Shown piece by piece: positions 29,069 to 40,218 of a DNA stretch of 64,000 bases. Under the pieces are notes generated by a model that was given only the letters and a program-made list of their open reading frames with translations, was not told the DNA's origin and ran no database searches. How positions within the stretch are numbered: the stretch's first letter is position 1; each line of letters begins with the position of its first letter. Made by a program: the position numbers and the translations under genes. Origin of the DNA: Dietzia lutea (GTDB lineage Bacteria > Actinomycetota > Actinomycetes > Mycobacteriales > Mycobacteriaceae); contig NZ_CP015449.1 of assembly GCF_003096075.1 (NCBI RefSeq), positions 496,001 to 560,000 of the forward strand. Reading direction: 5' to 3'.

Positions 29069-29950
29069 CCAGTCATCGCCCAGCCCGAGCCCGGCCAGTG
29101 CCTCGAGTTGATGGGCGTACGGGTACGGGATGTTCGGGAAATCAGTACCCAGGAGCACCTTGTGGCCCAGGTCGGCCATCCGGGCGTGCTCGGTGCGCGG
29201 GAACGGCATGGTCTCCTCCACGAAATCCGTGAAGGCCATGGTCGTGTCCAGGTAGACGTTCTCGTACCGCTCGGCCAGATCGAGGAACTCCGAGTACTCG
29301 CCCATCCCCATGTGGGCGACGATCAGCGGCAGTTCGGGGAAGCGCTCGAGCACGGCGGCCACCGGCTCGGGGCCCGTGAACTCGCCCGCCACCGGGCCGG
29401 AACCGCAGTGGATGACCGTCGGCACCTGCGCCTCGGTCAGCACGCTCCACACCGGGTCGAGCAGCGGATCCCGAGGGTCGTACTCGCCCACCTGGATGTG
29501 CGACTTGAACACCCGCGCCCCGGCATCGACGGCATCCCGGACGTAGTCGCCCGCCGTCGGCTCGGGGAAGAAGGTCGCCGTGTGCAGGCAATCGGGGTGC
29601 CGGGATGCGAACTCCGCGGACCACGCGTTGAGCCACGCGCCCATCTCGGGCTTGTGCGGATACAGCATCGATGAGAACGCCAGCACCCCGTACGACCGCA
29701 GCCGCTCGACGCGCTCGTCCTCGGCCTCGCGGTAGGTGATGGGCCACGGGCGGCCGATCTTGGGGCCGGCGGCGTCGAAGTAGTCCCACACCTTGGCCAT
29801 CACGCGCGGGGGCATGAAGTGCGTGTGCACGTCGATGATGCCCGGCAGTCCGAGTGGCTCCCACATCGCGCGGACCTGCGCCGCCTCGACGGCGGGATCG
29901 GGAGGGGTCACGGACCCGGTGAGGGCGGCGGCGCCGTGGTGTTCACACAT
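29021..29950 (-). CDS. Amidohydrolase-family (TIM-barrel) metal-dependent hydrolase
   Basis: A 309-residue member of the amidohydrolase 2 family. Metal-ligand signatures are [11 protein letters not shown] near residue 40, a central His in [19 protein letters not shown] and LLGTDFPN with a late Asp. Relatives decarboxylate or hydrolyse aromatic and other carboxylates; the substrate here cannot be inferred. The gene is monocistronic and convergent with recR, overlapping its 3' end. Confidence 0.82.
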   Translation of the reverse strand: MCEHHGAAALTGSVTPPDPAVEAAQVRAMWEPLGLPGIIDVHTHFMPPRVMAKVWDYFDAAGPKIGRPWPITYREAEDERVERLRSYGVLAFSSMLYPHKPEMGAWLNAWSAEFASRHPDCLHTATFFPEPTAGDYVRDAVDAGARVFKSHIQVGEYDPRDPLLDPVWSVLTEAQVPTVIHCGSGPVAGEFTGPEPVAAVLERFPELPLIVAHMGMGEYSEFLDLAERYENVYLDTTMAFTDFVEETMPFPRTEHARMADLGHKVLLGTDFPNIPYPYAHQLEALAGLGLGDDWLRAVWHGNAARLFGL

Positions 29951-30107
29951 GCGTCCGAGAGTATGTCAGCGAACCCGGCCCGCCCGGGATTCGCTGCGCG
30001 GACTCCGGCGCCACCCCCGAGGCGCAAGCCGGCCGAGAGCCGGGCGGACCTCGGCCACGAGCCGCGGTGCGTTCACCTGGTCCAGCAACGCCACCTCAAC
30101 CCGCAAC

Positions 30108-30171
30108 GCCACCTATCGGATCGCGCTACGCCTTCGGGGCCCCATAGGTGGAGTTTCATCCGATAGGTGGC
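30108..30171. repeat. 14-bp inverted repeat downstream of gatD
   Basis: GCCACCTATCGGAT (30108-30121) and its exact reverse complement (30158-30171) enclose 36 nt that also contain the partial copy CCATAGGTGG. It lies just past the gatD stop on the minus strand and could act as a terminator, although no T-run follows. The rest of the 240-bp gap to the amidohydrolase holds nothing I recognise. Confidence 0.6.
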
Positions 30172-30193
30172 GGGCGCTCGGCGGAGAAGCTGC

Positions 30194-31054
30194 TCAGCGC
30201 CGGGCGGCCGCGATCCGCTCCCGGCGCAGCCGCTCCACCGCCGGCACCTCGACCGGCGGCAGCGAGTCCACGCCCAGCGCGCGGCACAGCAGCAGGTCGG
30301 CGAGCTCCGGATTGCGGGCCAGCACCGGCCCGTGCATGTAGGTGGCGATGATCGAGCCCTGCACCACGCCCTCGCCCAGCCCGCCCGCGGGGACCGACTG
30401 GCCGGCCGGCACGCCGTTGCCTACACCGGAGGTGACGCGGCCCAGGGGAGCGGCGTCCGGGCCCAACACGGTGGCGCCCATGTGGTTCTCGAAGCCCGTG
30501 AGCGGCTGCGTCAGGCCGTCGACCTGCGGCGCGACCACCAACTCGCCGATCGAGCGGGTCGCCTGCGGAGACGTGGTGACATCCAGCAGCCCGAGCCCGG
30601 GCGCGCGCGAGCCGTCCGAGACGACGAACCACTCACCGAACACCTGCATGCCGGCGCAGATCGCCAGCACCGGCGCCCCGCGCTCCACCGCGCGTTGCAG
30701 ACCCGGCGACGCAGACAGGTGACGGGACGCCAGCTTCTGCGCCGCGTCCTCGCCCCCGCCCACCGTGTAGACATCGCAGGAGTCGGGGACGGCGTCCTCG
30801 AGGGTGATCCGCACGATCTCGGCGTCGTAGCCGCGCCACATGAGCCGCTGACGCAGGACCAGCGAGTTGCCGTCGTCGCCGTAGGTGCCCATGACGTCGG
30901 GCAGGACCAGCCCGATCCGCACCGTCGACTCCGTGGGCCGGGCCGAGTCCGGGGCGACGGTGTCCAGCGGGGAGGCGGACGCCCCCTCCCGGCGAGCCCC
31001 CGCGTCGCGCGGATCCGGATTGCTCTCGCCGGCGTGATGCTCGCTCATCGTCAC
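30194..31054 (-). CDS. gatD: Lipid II isoglutaminyl synthase, glutaminase subunit
   Basis: GatD releases ammonia from glutamine for MurT, which amidates the alpha-carboxyl of D-glutamate in lipid II. The 286-residue protein is a class I-type amidotransferase of the CobB/CobQ-like kind: the nucleophile is in LAICAGMQVFG near residue 134 and the catalytic His in ATYMHGPVLARNPELAD near 240. A GTG at 31054 overlaps the murT stop; an ATG at 31048 is the alternative. The first 40 residues are a variable, disordered leader. The murT-gatD pair is near-universal in mycobacteria and relatives. Confidence 0.92.
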   Translation of the reverse strand: MTMSEHHAGESNPDPRDAGARREGASASPLDTVAPDSARPTESTVRIGLVLPDVMGTYGDDGNSLVLRQRLMWRGYDAEIVRITLEDAVPDSCDVYTVGGGEDAAQKLASRHLSASPGLQRAVERGAPVLAICAGMQVFGEWFVVSDGSRAPGLGLLDVTTSPQATRSIGELVVAPQVDGLTQPLTGFENHMGATVLGPDAAPLGRVTSGVGNGVPAGQSVPAGGLGEGVVQGSIIATYMHGPVLARNPELADLLLCRALGVDSLPPVEVPAVERLRRERIAAARR

Positions 31055-32403
31055 TGCTCCTTCCGGGCGGCCGGGGAACCGGTTTCTGCGCTCGCGGAAC
31101 CGGGCCCCGCGTCGACGGGACGGTGCCCGGCGGCGGCCATGGCCCGCCCGAGGTCACGGAACGCCGTGTAATTGGCCAGCACCTCGACCCGCCCCGGGGG
31201 ACAGCGCCGGATCGCGGCCAGCGGATCCGGTTCCAGCTCGTGGCGCACCCCGGCATAGGTGAGCCGCACCGAGAGATCCGCGGCCCGCTCGCCCGAGGCG
31301 TACACGGTCACGCCCTCGAAGCTCTCGAACCGCACGTCCCACAGCCATGACAGGTCCACACCGTCGGCGACCTGCCCGTTCACCGCGATCACCAGGCCGT
31401 CGGCGGACGTGTCGATCATGCCCAGCGCCTCCTGCCAACCGGCGGGGTTCTTGGCCAGCAGCAGGTGCGCGGACCGCCCGTCCACGTCGACCGTCGAGTA
31501 GCGGCCCGCCACGTCGTCGACCTGCTCGACCGCCCGGACCGCGGCGGCCGGGTCGGCGCCCATCGCCACCGCGGCGGCCACGGCCTGGGCCGCGTTGCCG
31601 CGGTTGGCCCGGCCCGGGATCGCCAGGGACAGGGGAGCGGTGAACCCGTCGGGGCCGTGGATCGCCTCGTCGTCGACCCACCAGTCCGGCTCGGGCCGCG
31701 CGAACTCCCGGCCGTCGGGCAGCGTGCCGGTCGACCGCCACCGCACCGCACCCGTCTCGTCGACCGTCCGCGTGATCGGCTCCCCGGTGCGCGGGCAGCT
31801 CACCGAGTCACCCGCCCACGCCGACCCGGCCGCCACCCACACGACCGCCGGGTTGTCGTAGGCCACCGAGGTGATCATGACGTCGTCGCAGTTCGCCACC
31901 ACCGTCGCCTGCGGCTGCGCGGCCACCCCGGCCCGCAGACGCCGCTCGATCGCGTTGATCTCGCCGACCCGGTCGAGCTGGTCACGACTGAGGTTGAGCA
32001 GCACGATCGCCTCCGGGAAAGTGCTCTCCGCGACGGCCGGCGTGTGGAGTTCATCCACCTCGATGGCCGCCAACCCGGCCACACTGTCGGCCACGAGGGC
32101 AGAGACGATCCCGGCGTCCATGTTGTCGCCGCCGGTGTTCGAGGCGACCCGGCCCACGGTCGACAGGGCGGAGGCGACCATCCTCGTCGTCGTCGACTTC
32201 CCGTTTGTCCCCGTGACCAGCACCGTTCGCCGGCCCGCCGCGAGCTGGCGCATGAGACGCGGGTCGAGCTTGAGCGCCACCAGGCCGCCGATCATCCCGC
32301 CCGACCCGCGCCCCGACACCCGCGACGCCCAGGTCGCGAGACGGGAGACGGCCACGGCCGCCCGGCCGCGGGGGGTGAGTGCGGTGATCGCGCGGGAGGT
32401 CAT
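31051..32403 (-). CDS. murT: Lipid II isoglutaminyl synthase, Mur ligase subunit
   Basis: A 450-residue Mur-ligase-family enzyme that activates D-Glu of lipid II with ATP and uses ammonia from GatD. The P-loop TGTNGKSTTT lies at 64-73, a Mur-type central domain follows, and the C-terminal DUF1727 region carries the GatD contact. The insert that forms a four-Cys zinc ribbon in structurally studied MurT proteins is degenerate: only one Cys remains (SCPRTGEPITR, near residue 206). The gene is the first of a two-gene operon. Confidence 0.92.
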   Translation of the reverse strand: MTSRAITALTPRGRAAVAVSRLATWASRVSGRGSGGMIGGLVALKLDPRLMRQLAAGRRTVLVTGTNGKSTTTRMVASALSTVGRVASNTGGDNMDAGIVSALVADSVAGLAAIEVDELHTPAVAESTFPEAIVLLNLSRDQLDRVGEINAIERRLRAGVAAQPQATVVANCDDVMITSVAYDNPAVVWVAAGSAWAGDSVSCPRTGEPITRTVDETGAVRWRSTGTLPDGREFARPEPDWWVDDEAIHGPDGFTAPLSLAIPGRANRGNAAQAVAAAVAMGADPAAAVRAVEQVDDVAGRYSTVDVDGRSAHLLLAKNPAGWQEALGMIDTSADGLVIAVNGQVADGVDLSWLWDVRFESFEGVTVYASGERAADLSVRLTYAGVRHELEPDPLAAIRRCPPGRVEVLANYTAFRDLGRAMAAAGHRPVDAGPGSASAETGSPAARKEQ

Positions 32404-32429
32404 GCGACGAGTCTAGGCAGGCCGCCCGG

Positions 32430-33575
32430 TCAGAACCGCGCCGCACCGCCGAGCGCGGCCACCACGCCGGACCCCAGGTTCATCATCACCTCGTCGGGCC
32501 CGGCGTACATCCCCGACGCCGAGCCGATCACCGCGATCGCGTACCGGCCGGACGCGGTGTTCACCACGGCGACGTCGTGCGATTCGGTGTCGGTCTCGCC
32601 GGTCTTGTTGGCGACCGTGCCCTCGGGCAGCAGGCCGGGCAACTTCCACCGCCGCTCCTGCCGCAGCATCGTGTCCAGCACCGTCCGTGCTACCGCGGGC
32701 GAGGTCAGGGCGGCGCCGCGGGGTGCCCTGTCGTCGGCGGCGCGCACCAGCTCGGTGAGGTACTCGACGCTCCCGCGGGCGCTGACCCGACTCCAGTCGC
32801 CGGTCCACTCGAAGCGGAACGCGCCGCCGGTGTGGAACCGCTCGGCCAGGCCCACGCGGTCGGCGATGGCGTTGAGCGCGGCCACGGGGTCGTCGGTCGC
32901 GGGCGCGTCCGGGCCGGTGACGCTGAGGTCGTAGAGGAGGTTCGCGGCGTCGTTGTCCGAGACGGTGAGGGCCGCGTCGAGCAGGTCGCCGAGCCGCCCG
33001 TGAGGGGTCCGCGCCTCCGCGTCGCCCTCCCACGCCTCGAGCGCGCCCACGGCGAAGGCCACCTTGATGACCGACGCGGCGTAGCGCGGTTCGTCGTCGC
33101 CCGCGCACACGAGCCGCTCGTCGGGCGAGTCGATCGCCAGCACGCACGCCGCGACCTCGTGCCCCTGGCTCGCGGCGTCGGCGACCGCGCTCCTCAGCAG
33201 CGGTCCCACCCGCACCCAGCCCGCGGGCACCGGTCGCACGAGCCGATCCGGGTCCGCGACGTGGCCGTCCGCCGAGCTCGCCGGGGCGGGGGAGGACGCG
33301 CCGCCGGCCTCCGCGCTGCGCGCCGCGCCGCCCGCCGCGCCGCCGGCCTCAGCGGTGCCGTCCCGGAAGACGGCGGCGTGGGACTCGGCGCCGGGATCGA
33401 GACGTCCGCCGGGGGACCCACCCGGTGCGGTGTGGGCCAGCCCCACGACCACCGCCACCCCGACCGCGAGGTACGACGCCAGCGCGACACCGACCCGGCG
33501 GCGGGTACGACGCCGCGCGCGGGCGGGCGCGTCACGCAGCCGCGCCGCGGGGGTGTAGGGCCGGTACCGCGGCAC
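32430..33575 (-). CDS. Class A beta-lactamase-like serine hydrolase, membrane-anchored or exported
   Basis: A 381-residue protein with an Arg-rich cytosolic start, one hydrophobic segment at about residues 28-48, a disordered Ala/Gly/Ser linker, and a penicillin-binding fold from about residue 120. All three active-site motifs are present: S168-V-I-K171, SDN at 206-208 and KTG in ANKTGETD near 330. It may act as a beta-lactamase or a peptidoglycan-active peptidase; the Glu166 equivalent could not be placed by eye, so lactamase activity is uncertain. Confidence 0.8.
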   Translation of the reverse strand: MPRYRPYTPAARLRDAPARARRRTRRRVGVALASYLAVGVAVVVGLAHTAPGGSPGGRLDPGAESHAAVFRDGTAEAGGAAGGAARSAEAGGASSPAPASSADGHVADPDRLVRPVPAGWVRVGPLLRSAVADAASQGHEVAACVLAIDSPDERLVCAGDDEPRYAASVIKVAFAVGALEAWEGDAEARTPHGRLGDLLDAALTVSDNDAANLLYDLSVTGPDAPATDDPVAALNAIADRVGLAERFHTGGAFRFEWTGDWSRVSARGSVEYLTELVRAADDRAPRGAALTSPAVARTVLDTMLRQERRWKLPGLLPEGTVANKTGETDTESHDVAVVNTASGRYAIAVIGSASGMYAGPDEVMMNLGSGVVAALGGAARF

Positions 33576-33733
33576 GGGGCCTCCTGGGTCGGGGGCCGGA
33601 CCGTGGCGGCCGGCGCTGATCGAAACGGGTAGACCCTAGCGCGGCGCTCCGACACCGTGATGACGGGCGTGTGAACGCCATGACCTGCGACGGTGGCGCT
33701 CGGGATGTCGGAGGGGTCTGCGACCATGGGTGT

Positions 33734-34675
33734 ATGTCGGGTTGGGTGGTGGTGGACGTCGAGACGTCGGGGATGACGCCGGCGGTCGACCGGGTGTTGT
33801 CGGTCGCCGCCGTGGTGATGGGTGACGACGGCGAGGTGGTCGAGGAGTTCGCGACCTTGCTGAACCCCGGGGTCGACCCGGGGCCCGTCCACGTGCACGG
33901 CCTCACCCCGGCCCTCCTCGCGGGCAAACCACGCTTCTCGGACGTGGCCGCCGAGCTGGGCCGGGTGCTGGACGGGAGGACGGTGGTCGCCCACAACGCG
34001 GCCTTCGACGCGTCGTTCCTCGCCGCCGAGGCCAGGCGGGCCGGGCTCGCGCCGCCGCTCGAGCGGTTCGTGTGCACCCTCGACTTCGCCGGCCGGCTCC
34101 ACCTGTCGACCGCCGACCTCAAACTGTCCACGCTGGCCGCCCACTTCGGCGTGCACCAGCGGGCCGCGCACGACGCCCACGACGACGCCCTCGTGCTGGC
34201 CGGGGTGTTCGCCGGTCTGCTCGAGGTGGCCGCCGCGAAGGACGTGCGCCCCTCGGTCCGCGAACTCGACGCGATGGTGGCCCACCCCGAGACCGGGTAT
34301 CTGGTGTCCACGGTGTGGGCGGAGGCCCTCGCCGCACCCAGGCTGTGGCGGCCGGCCGGGAGGCTGAAGCGCGGCGGCGGGCTGGTGCAGGGCATGGAGG
34401 TGGTCTTCACGCAGGACGTGGATCGCGACCCGGAGGAGATCGTCTCCCTCGTCGTCGACGCCGGTCTCTACGTGGCCGACCGCATCTCCTCCCGCACCTC
34501 ACTCGCGGTGTGCGACGCACCCGGCGCGGTGCGCGGACGCACCGCGTTCGCGCGGAAGAAGGGGCTCGAGCTGGTGCCGTACGCCCGGTTCGAGGAGATG
34601 CTCACCGACGTCGCCCCCGGCCGGCCCGTCGCCGGCGCGCAGGCCGTGGACAGCGCGCAGGAGGCGCTGTTCTGA
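33734..34675 (+). CDS. dnaQ: DnaQ-like 3'-5' exonuclease with a C-terminal BRCT-type domain
   Basis: A DEDD-superfamily exonuclease of 313 residues. Exo I is VDVETSG (Asp8 and Glu10), Exo II is VAHNAAFDASFL and Exo III is RAAHDAHDDALV, giving the DEDDh catalytic set. The last 90 residues resemble a BRCT domain (MEVVFTQDVDRDPEEIVSLV). Between murT and leuA the gene matches the mycobacterial Rv3711c position; that homologue is annotated as polymerase III epsilon, though the proofreading role in mycobacteria belongs mainly to the DnaE1 PHP domain. An upstream in-frame ATG (33671) is less likely. Confidence 0.88.
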   Translation: MSGWVVVDVETSGMTPAVDRVLSVAAVVMGDDGEVVEEFATLLNPGVDPGPVHVHGLTPALLAGKPRFSDVAAELGRVLDGRTVVAHNAAFDASFLAAEARRAGLAPPLERFVCTLDFAGRLHLSTADLKLSTLAAHFGVHQRAAHDAHDDALVLAGVFAGLLEVAAAKDVRPSVRELDAMVAHPETGYLVSTVWAEALAAPRLWRPAGRLKRGGGLVQGMEVVFTQDVDRDPEEIVSLVVDAGLYVADRISSRTSLAVCDAPGAVRGRTAFARKKGLELVPYARFEEMLTDVAPGRPVAGAQAVDSAQEALF

Positions 34676-34850
34676 CGGCGTCGGTCCGCGCACCGGGCGG
34701 CGGCGGCCGGTTCGATGGCCGGCGGTCCGCGCGCCGGGCGCCCGCGGCCGCAGCGGCGAATTCCGCATCGTGGAGCGCTCGCCCGGGAGGGCGTCGCGGA
34801 ACTGACATGATGGCCGTGGACAACGCCGCCGACCACAGGAGTACTTCCCC

Positions 34851-36212
34851 GTGCCCGCACCCCAGAACGCCGCCGCCCGAGAGGTCTACGAGAAGGAACG
34901 CGCCCACGTCCTGACCCCGTGGTCGGCCTGGGGCACGACCGATCCGATGGTCGTCACCGCCGCCGAGGGCTGCCACTTGACCGACGGCGACGGGAACCGC
35001 CTCCTCGACTTCACGTCCCAGCTGGTCAACACGAACATCGGCCACCAGCACCCGGTGGTCGTCAAGGCGATCCAGGACCAGGCCGCCGAGCTGTGCACCA
35101 TCAACCCCGCGCACGCCAACGCCGCCCGCGCCGAGGCCGCCCGCCTCATCGCCGAGGTCGCGCCCGCCGGGATGAACCGCGTGTTCTTCACCAACGCCGG
35201 CACCGAGGCCGTCGAGCACGCCGTCCGCATGGCGCGCCGCCACACCGGCCGCCACAAGACCCTCTCGGCGTTCCGCAGCTACCACGGGGCCACCACCACC
35301 TCGATGAACCTCACCGGCGACACCCGCCGCTGGGCCAACGACATGGGCAACACCGGTGCCGTGCACTTCCACGCCCCGTTCCTGTACCGCTCGCAGTTCT
35401 ACGCCGAGAACGACAAGCAGGAGTGCGACCGCGCGCTCGAGCATCTCGACTCGCTCATCGGACTCGAGGGGCCCGACCACTTCGCCGCGCTGATCATCGA
35501 GTCGGTGCCCGGCACCGTCGGCATCATGGTCCCGCCGGCCGACTACCTGCGCGGCGTGCGCGAGATCTGCGACAAGTACGGCATCGTCATGATCTGCGAC
35601 GAGGTCATGTCCGGCTTCGGCCGCACCGGCGAGTGGATGGCCCTCGACAACTTCCGGTCCGGCGACGACGACTGGGCGCCCGACCTCATCACCTTCGCGA
35701 AGGGCTCCAACTCCGGGTACGTCCCGCTCGGCGGCGTCATCCTCCACGACCGGATCGCCGCGTCGTTCGAGACCACGCCGTACACCGGTGGTCTGACCTA
35801 CGCCGGGCACCCGCTGGCCTGCGCGTCTGTCGTCGCGACCATCAACCTCATGCGCGACGAGAAGATCGTCGAGAACGCGAAGATGATCGGCGAGGACGTC
35901 ATCGGCCCGCGCCTGCGCGAACTCGCCGAGAAGCACCCGTCGATCGGCGAGGTCCGAGGCCTCGGCGTGTTCTGGGCGGTGGAGATGGTGGCCGACCGCG
36001 AGACACGCGAGCCCCTCGCCCCCTACGGTGGATCCTCGGAGGCCATGGCGCGCACCTTCGCGACCGCGAAGAAGGACGGGCTGCTGCTGTTCATGAACTA
36101 CAACCGCTTCCACGTGGTGCCACCGTGCATCATCACACCCGACGAGGCCAACGAGGGCCTGGACATCTTCGACCGCGCGCTCGACGTGGCCGATGAGTAT
36201 GTGAGGAGCTGA
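34851..36212 (+). CDS. Class III (omega) aminotransferase
   Basis: A PLP enzyme of 453 residues in the acetylornithine/GABA aminotransferase superfamily. FTNAGTEAVEHAVRMAR binds the phosphate, MICDEVMSGFGRTGEW has the cofactor Asp, and Lys284 in TFAKGSNSGYVPLGG forms the Schiff base. The sequence is reminiscent of taurine-pyruvate or beta-alanine-type aminotransferases, but the amino donor is not certain. The GTG start has AGGAG ten bases upstream. The next gene starts eight bases after the stop, suggesting co-transcription. Confidence 0.85.
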   Translation: MPAPQNAAAREVYEKERAHVLTPWSAWGTTDPMVVTAAEGCHLTDGDGNRLLDFTSQLVNTNIGHQHPVVVKAIQDQAAELCTINPAHANAARAEAARLIAEVAPAGMNRVFFTNAGTEAVEHAVRMARRHTGRHKTLSAFRSYHGATTTSMNLTGDTRRWANDMGNTGAVHFHAPFLYRSQFYAENDKQECDRALEHLDSLIGLEGPDHFAALIIESVPGTVGIMVPPADYLRGVREICDKYGIVMICDEVMSGFGRTGEWMALDNFRSGDDDWAPDLITFAKGSNSGYVPLGGVILHDRIAASFETTPYTGGLTYAGHPLACASVVATINLMRDEKIVENAKMIGEDVIGPRLRELAEKHPSIGEVRGLGVFWAVEMVADRETREPLAPYGGSSEAMARTFATAKKDGLLLFMNYNRFHVVPPCIITPDEANEGLDIFDRALDVADEYVRS

Positions 36213-36220
36213 CTCTTCCG

Positions 36221-36652
36221 ATGGCGCTGGTACTGCGGCTGATAGTCAATGCCGTCGCCCTGTGGGTGGCGACGCTGATCGTGCCGGGGATCGCCCTGCA
36301 CGACACCACCGGCATCTACGCGCCCGGTGCCGGCGCCATCGAGAACGAGGTGAACGTCCCGACCATCACCGCACTGCTCATCGTGGCGGTGGTATTCACA
36401 CTGGTCAACGCGGTGGTCAAGCCGATCGTGCAGCTGCTGTCCCTGCCGCTGACCATCATCACGCTGGGGCTGTTCCTGCTGGTCGTCAACGCGCTGATGC
36501 TCATGCTCACCGGCTGGATCACCACGACGTTCCAGCCGTTCGGCGCCGAGTACGTGGTCAGCGGGTTCTGGGCGGCCTTCTTCGGGGCGATCGTGGTCGG
36601 CCTCGTGAACTGGGTGTTCGGAATGCTCCTGCCCACGCGCGCCCGCGACTGA
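36221..36652 (+). CDS. Phage-holin-4/DUF360-family membrane protein
   Basis: A 143-residue protein with four hydrophobic segments. It contains the family-typical LVNAVVKPIVQLLSLPLTIITLGLF-like stretch (start VNAVVKPIVQLLSLPLTI) in the middle and a second helix pair at the C-terminus. Despite the name, members are not known to be phage lysis proteins; they are ordinary membrane proteins of unknown function. It probably shares a transcript with the upstream aminotransferase. Confidence 0.85.
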   Translation: MALVLRLIVNAVALWVATLIVPGIALHDTTGIYAPGAGAIENEVNVPTITALLIVAVVFTLVNAVVKPIVQLLSLPLTIITLGLFLLVVNALMLMLTGWITTTFQPFGAEYVVSGFWAAFFGAIVVGLVNWVFGMLLPTRARD

Positions 36653-36694
36653 CCGCGCTGCGACAGCGCGCCGGGTCCGCGCGCCGCGACCACG

Positions 36695-36758
36695 CGCCGA
36701 GCAGAGGAATTCGTGCACGCGCCTCTCGGGCGATGCTGGCGAATTCCTCTGCTCGGCG
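36695..36758. repeat. 64-bp palindromic element, copy 2 (perfect arms)
   Basis: CGCCGAGCAGAGGAATTCG (36695-36713) and its exact reverse complement (36740-36758) form a 19-bp perfect stem with a 26-nt loop containing CTCTCGGGCGATGC. It lies in the convergent gap between the DUF360 gene and the amidase gene. The remainder of the gap (to 36881) is a GC-rich, low-complexity tract with CGGCCCG/GGCTCGGC repeats. Confidence 0.88.
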
Positions 36759-36881
36759 AATGGGCGGCCGACGTGCTCGGGCCGGGTCCGGCGGACCGCC
36801 CGGGCGGGCCTGCTCGGCTCGGCTCGGCCCGACCCGCCCTGCCCGGCCCCGCGCGGCCCGGCTCGCCCGGCCCGGCCGCGG

Positions 36882-37982
36882 TCAGGAGCCGAAGGCCGCC
36901 GACGAGATCGCGGTGGGCGTCCAGCCGTTGGCCGCGTGGTCGCGGATGAACTGCATCTGCGGGTAGAAGGAGTTGCCCGGGCACGCGGTGCCGCCCCAGT
37001 CGCGGTGCCCCGAGACCGCCATCATCGGTCGTGTCGCGCCGCCCTGCGGGTTGCGGTACGTGATGCCAGCCCGCGGGTTGATGCCCGTCGCGTTGCACAG
37101 TGCGCGGACGCAGTCGATGGTCGCGCCGACGGCGGCGGCGGTCGGCGGGGCGCCGGTGAAGTCGCCCAGCAGGCTGATGCCGATGTTGCCGTTGTTGAAG
37201 CCGCCCACGTGACCGGCGGTGACCACCGGGGGAGCGATGCCCGCGACGGGCGGGAACTGGAACACCGGGTTGCCCACCGGCGTCCCGCCGCGGCCCTGGT
37301 AGATCCGGCCCTCGGGGTCGATGAGCAGGTGGTACCCGACGTCGCCCCAGCCCAGTGTGTTGGCGTGGTAGTTGTAGATCGCCCGAACGCTCGCGGCGCG
37401 GTCCGGTCCCGGCACGACCGCGGTGTGGTGGATCGTGATCGACTGCGCGGGGAAGTAGGTCGGCGCCCACCGGAATCCGGTGACGTCTCCGGCGCCCCAT
37501 GCGGCACGCGGGATGATCGGCAGGCCGGCCAGACCGATGCTGCCGAGGCTGTAGTTGCGCGGGGTGCCCCGGCCGTCGTCGAAGACGGTGGCCTCCGAGC
37601 CCGCGGGGGCGTCCACCTCGTAGCCGACGGCGCCATCGGGCGCGGCGACGAGCTCGGCGGCGGGCGTGCTGCCGGCATCCGGAGCGGAGTCCATCGCCTC
37701 GAGCGGGAGCCAGTCGCCCACGGAGCCGTCGGGGAACGCGAACCGGATGCGGCCGGCGATCTCCTCCGGGCTCGGGAACGTGACGCCCACGAAGCCGAGC
37801 GGGCCGTTCGGCTGGATCATGCCGCTGCCGGTGGAGATCGACTGCATGAGGTCCTGGGCCACGCCGAGGGAGCCGGTGGTGAACGGGTTGGCCCCGGCTA
37901 CGGGACCGCGAACGGAGGAGGCGACGGCGGCGCCCACGCCGACCGATGCGGCAGTGAGAAAACCACGGCGTGTCACGGACAT
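36882..37982 (-). CDS. Tat-exported N-acetylmuramoyl-L-alanine amidase (PGRP/amidase_2 domain)
   Basis: A peptidoglycan amidase of 366 residues that should cut the MurNAc-L-Ala bond in the cell wall. It starts with a Tat signal (VTRRGFLTAASVGVGAAVA) followed by a middle domain of unknown function, then a peptidoglycan-recognition/amidase_2 domain from about residue 165. Zinc ligands are visible in TIHHTAVV and SGHRDWGGTACPG (His and Cys). The ATG at 37982 has a GGAG site six bases upstream; an earlier in-frame ATG at 38048 would put 22 residues before the signal peptide and is less likely. The gene resembles mycobacterial Rv3717-type amidases in class, but has a longer N-terminal part. Confidence 0.88.
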   Translation of the reverse strand: MSVTRRGFLTAASVGVGAAVASSVRGPVAGANPFTTGSLGVAQDLMQSISTGSGMIQPNGPLGFVGVTFPSPEEIAGRIRFAFPDGSVGDWLPLEAMDSAPDAGSTPAAELVAAPDGAVGYEVDAPAGSEATVFDDGRGTPRNYSLGSIGLAGLPIIPRAAWGAGDVTGFRWAPTYFPAQSITIHHTAVVPGPDRAASVRAIYNYHANTLGWGDVGYHLLIDPEGRIYQGRGGTPVGNPVFQFPPVAGIAPPVVTAGHVGGFNNGNIGISLLGDFTGAPPTAAAVGATIDCVRALCNATGINPRAGITYRNPQGGATRPMMAVSGHRDWGGTACPGNSFYPQMQFIRDHAANGWTPTAISSAAFGS

Positions 37983-38219
37983 AACGGCTCCAGACTGGTG
38001 TTTACGGAGGGCAGACGCCATACCTATCGACGCGACCCGACGCCACATTACGCGCTTGCTGTAATCGAATCGAGACCATCGTTACCGGAGTGCTACATGT
38101 GAAGAATGAGGTTCAGGGGACGCCGTCGCCGGTCCTGACAGGGGCGCGCGAGCCGCCGCCTGAAGCGACTCACAGTGGCCGACCGTCCTTCTCGGTGTCG
38201 CGGGCACACGAAAAGACCC

Positions 38220-38254
38220 TTCCGCACACCTCCACTCGGGCGATGTGTGCGGAA
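38220..38254 (-). terminator. Hairpin terminator downstream of leuA
   Basis: TTCCGCACAC (38220-38229) pairs with GTGTGCGGAA (38245-38254) in a 10-bp stem. Read on the minus strand the hairpin follows the leuA stop by about 64 nt and is trailed by AGGGTCTTTT, a short U-tract. Its 15-nt loop holds CACTCGGGCGAT, which also occurs in the loops of the 63-bp palindromic family. Confidence 0.6.
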
Positions 38255-38317
38255 CGGTCGTCTCGATGGGCGGGGCCGGCGTATTGCGCGACCGCCAGCC
38301 CGCCGGGCCTCAGCCCG

Positions 38318-40186
<1,869 letters not shown>

Positions 40187-40218
40187 TCAACTTCCGTGGA
40201 GTGCGATCTTTTCAGGAT

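Noticed and set aside
36221-36652. Prophage lysis (holin) gene
   Set aside because: The domain name contains holin, but no endolysin of phage type, integrase or structural gene is present; this family is chromosomal and widespread.
36760-36881. Possible small gene in the GGCTCGGC/CCCGGCC tract
   Set aside because: Low-complexity GC-rich repeats open all frames; no start with a ribosome site and no protein-like composition.
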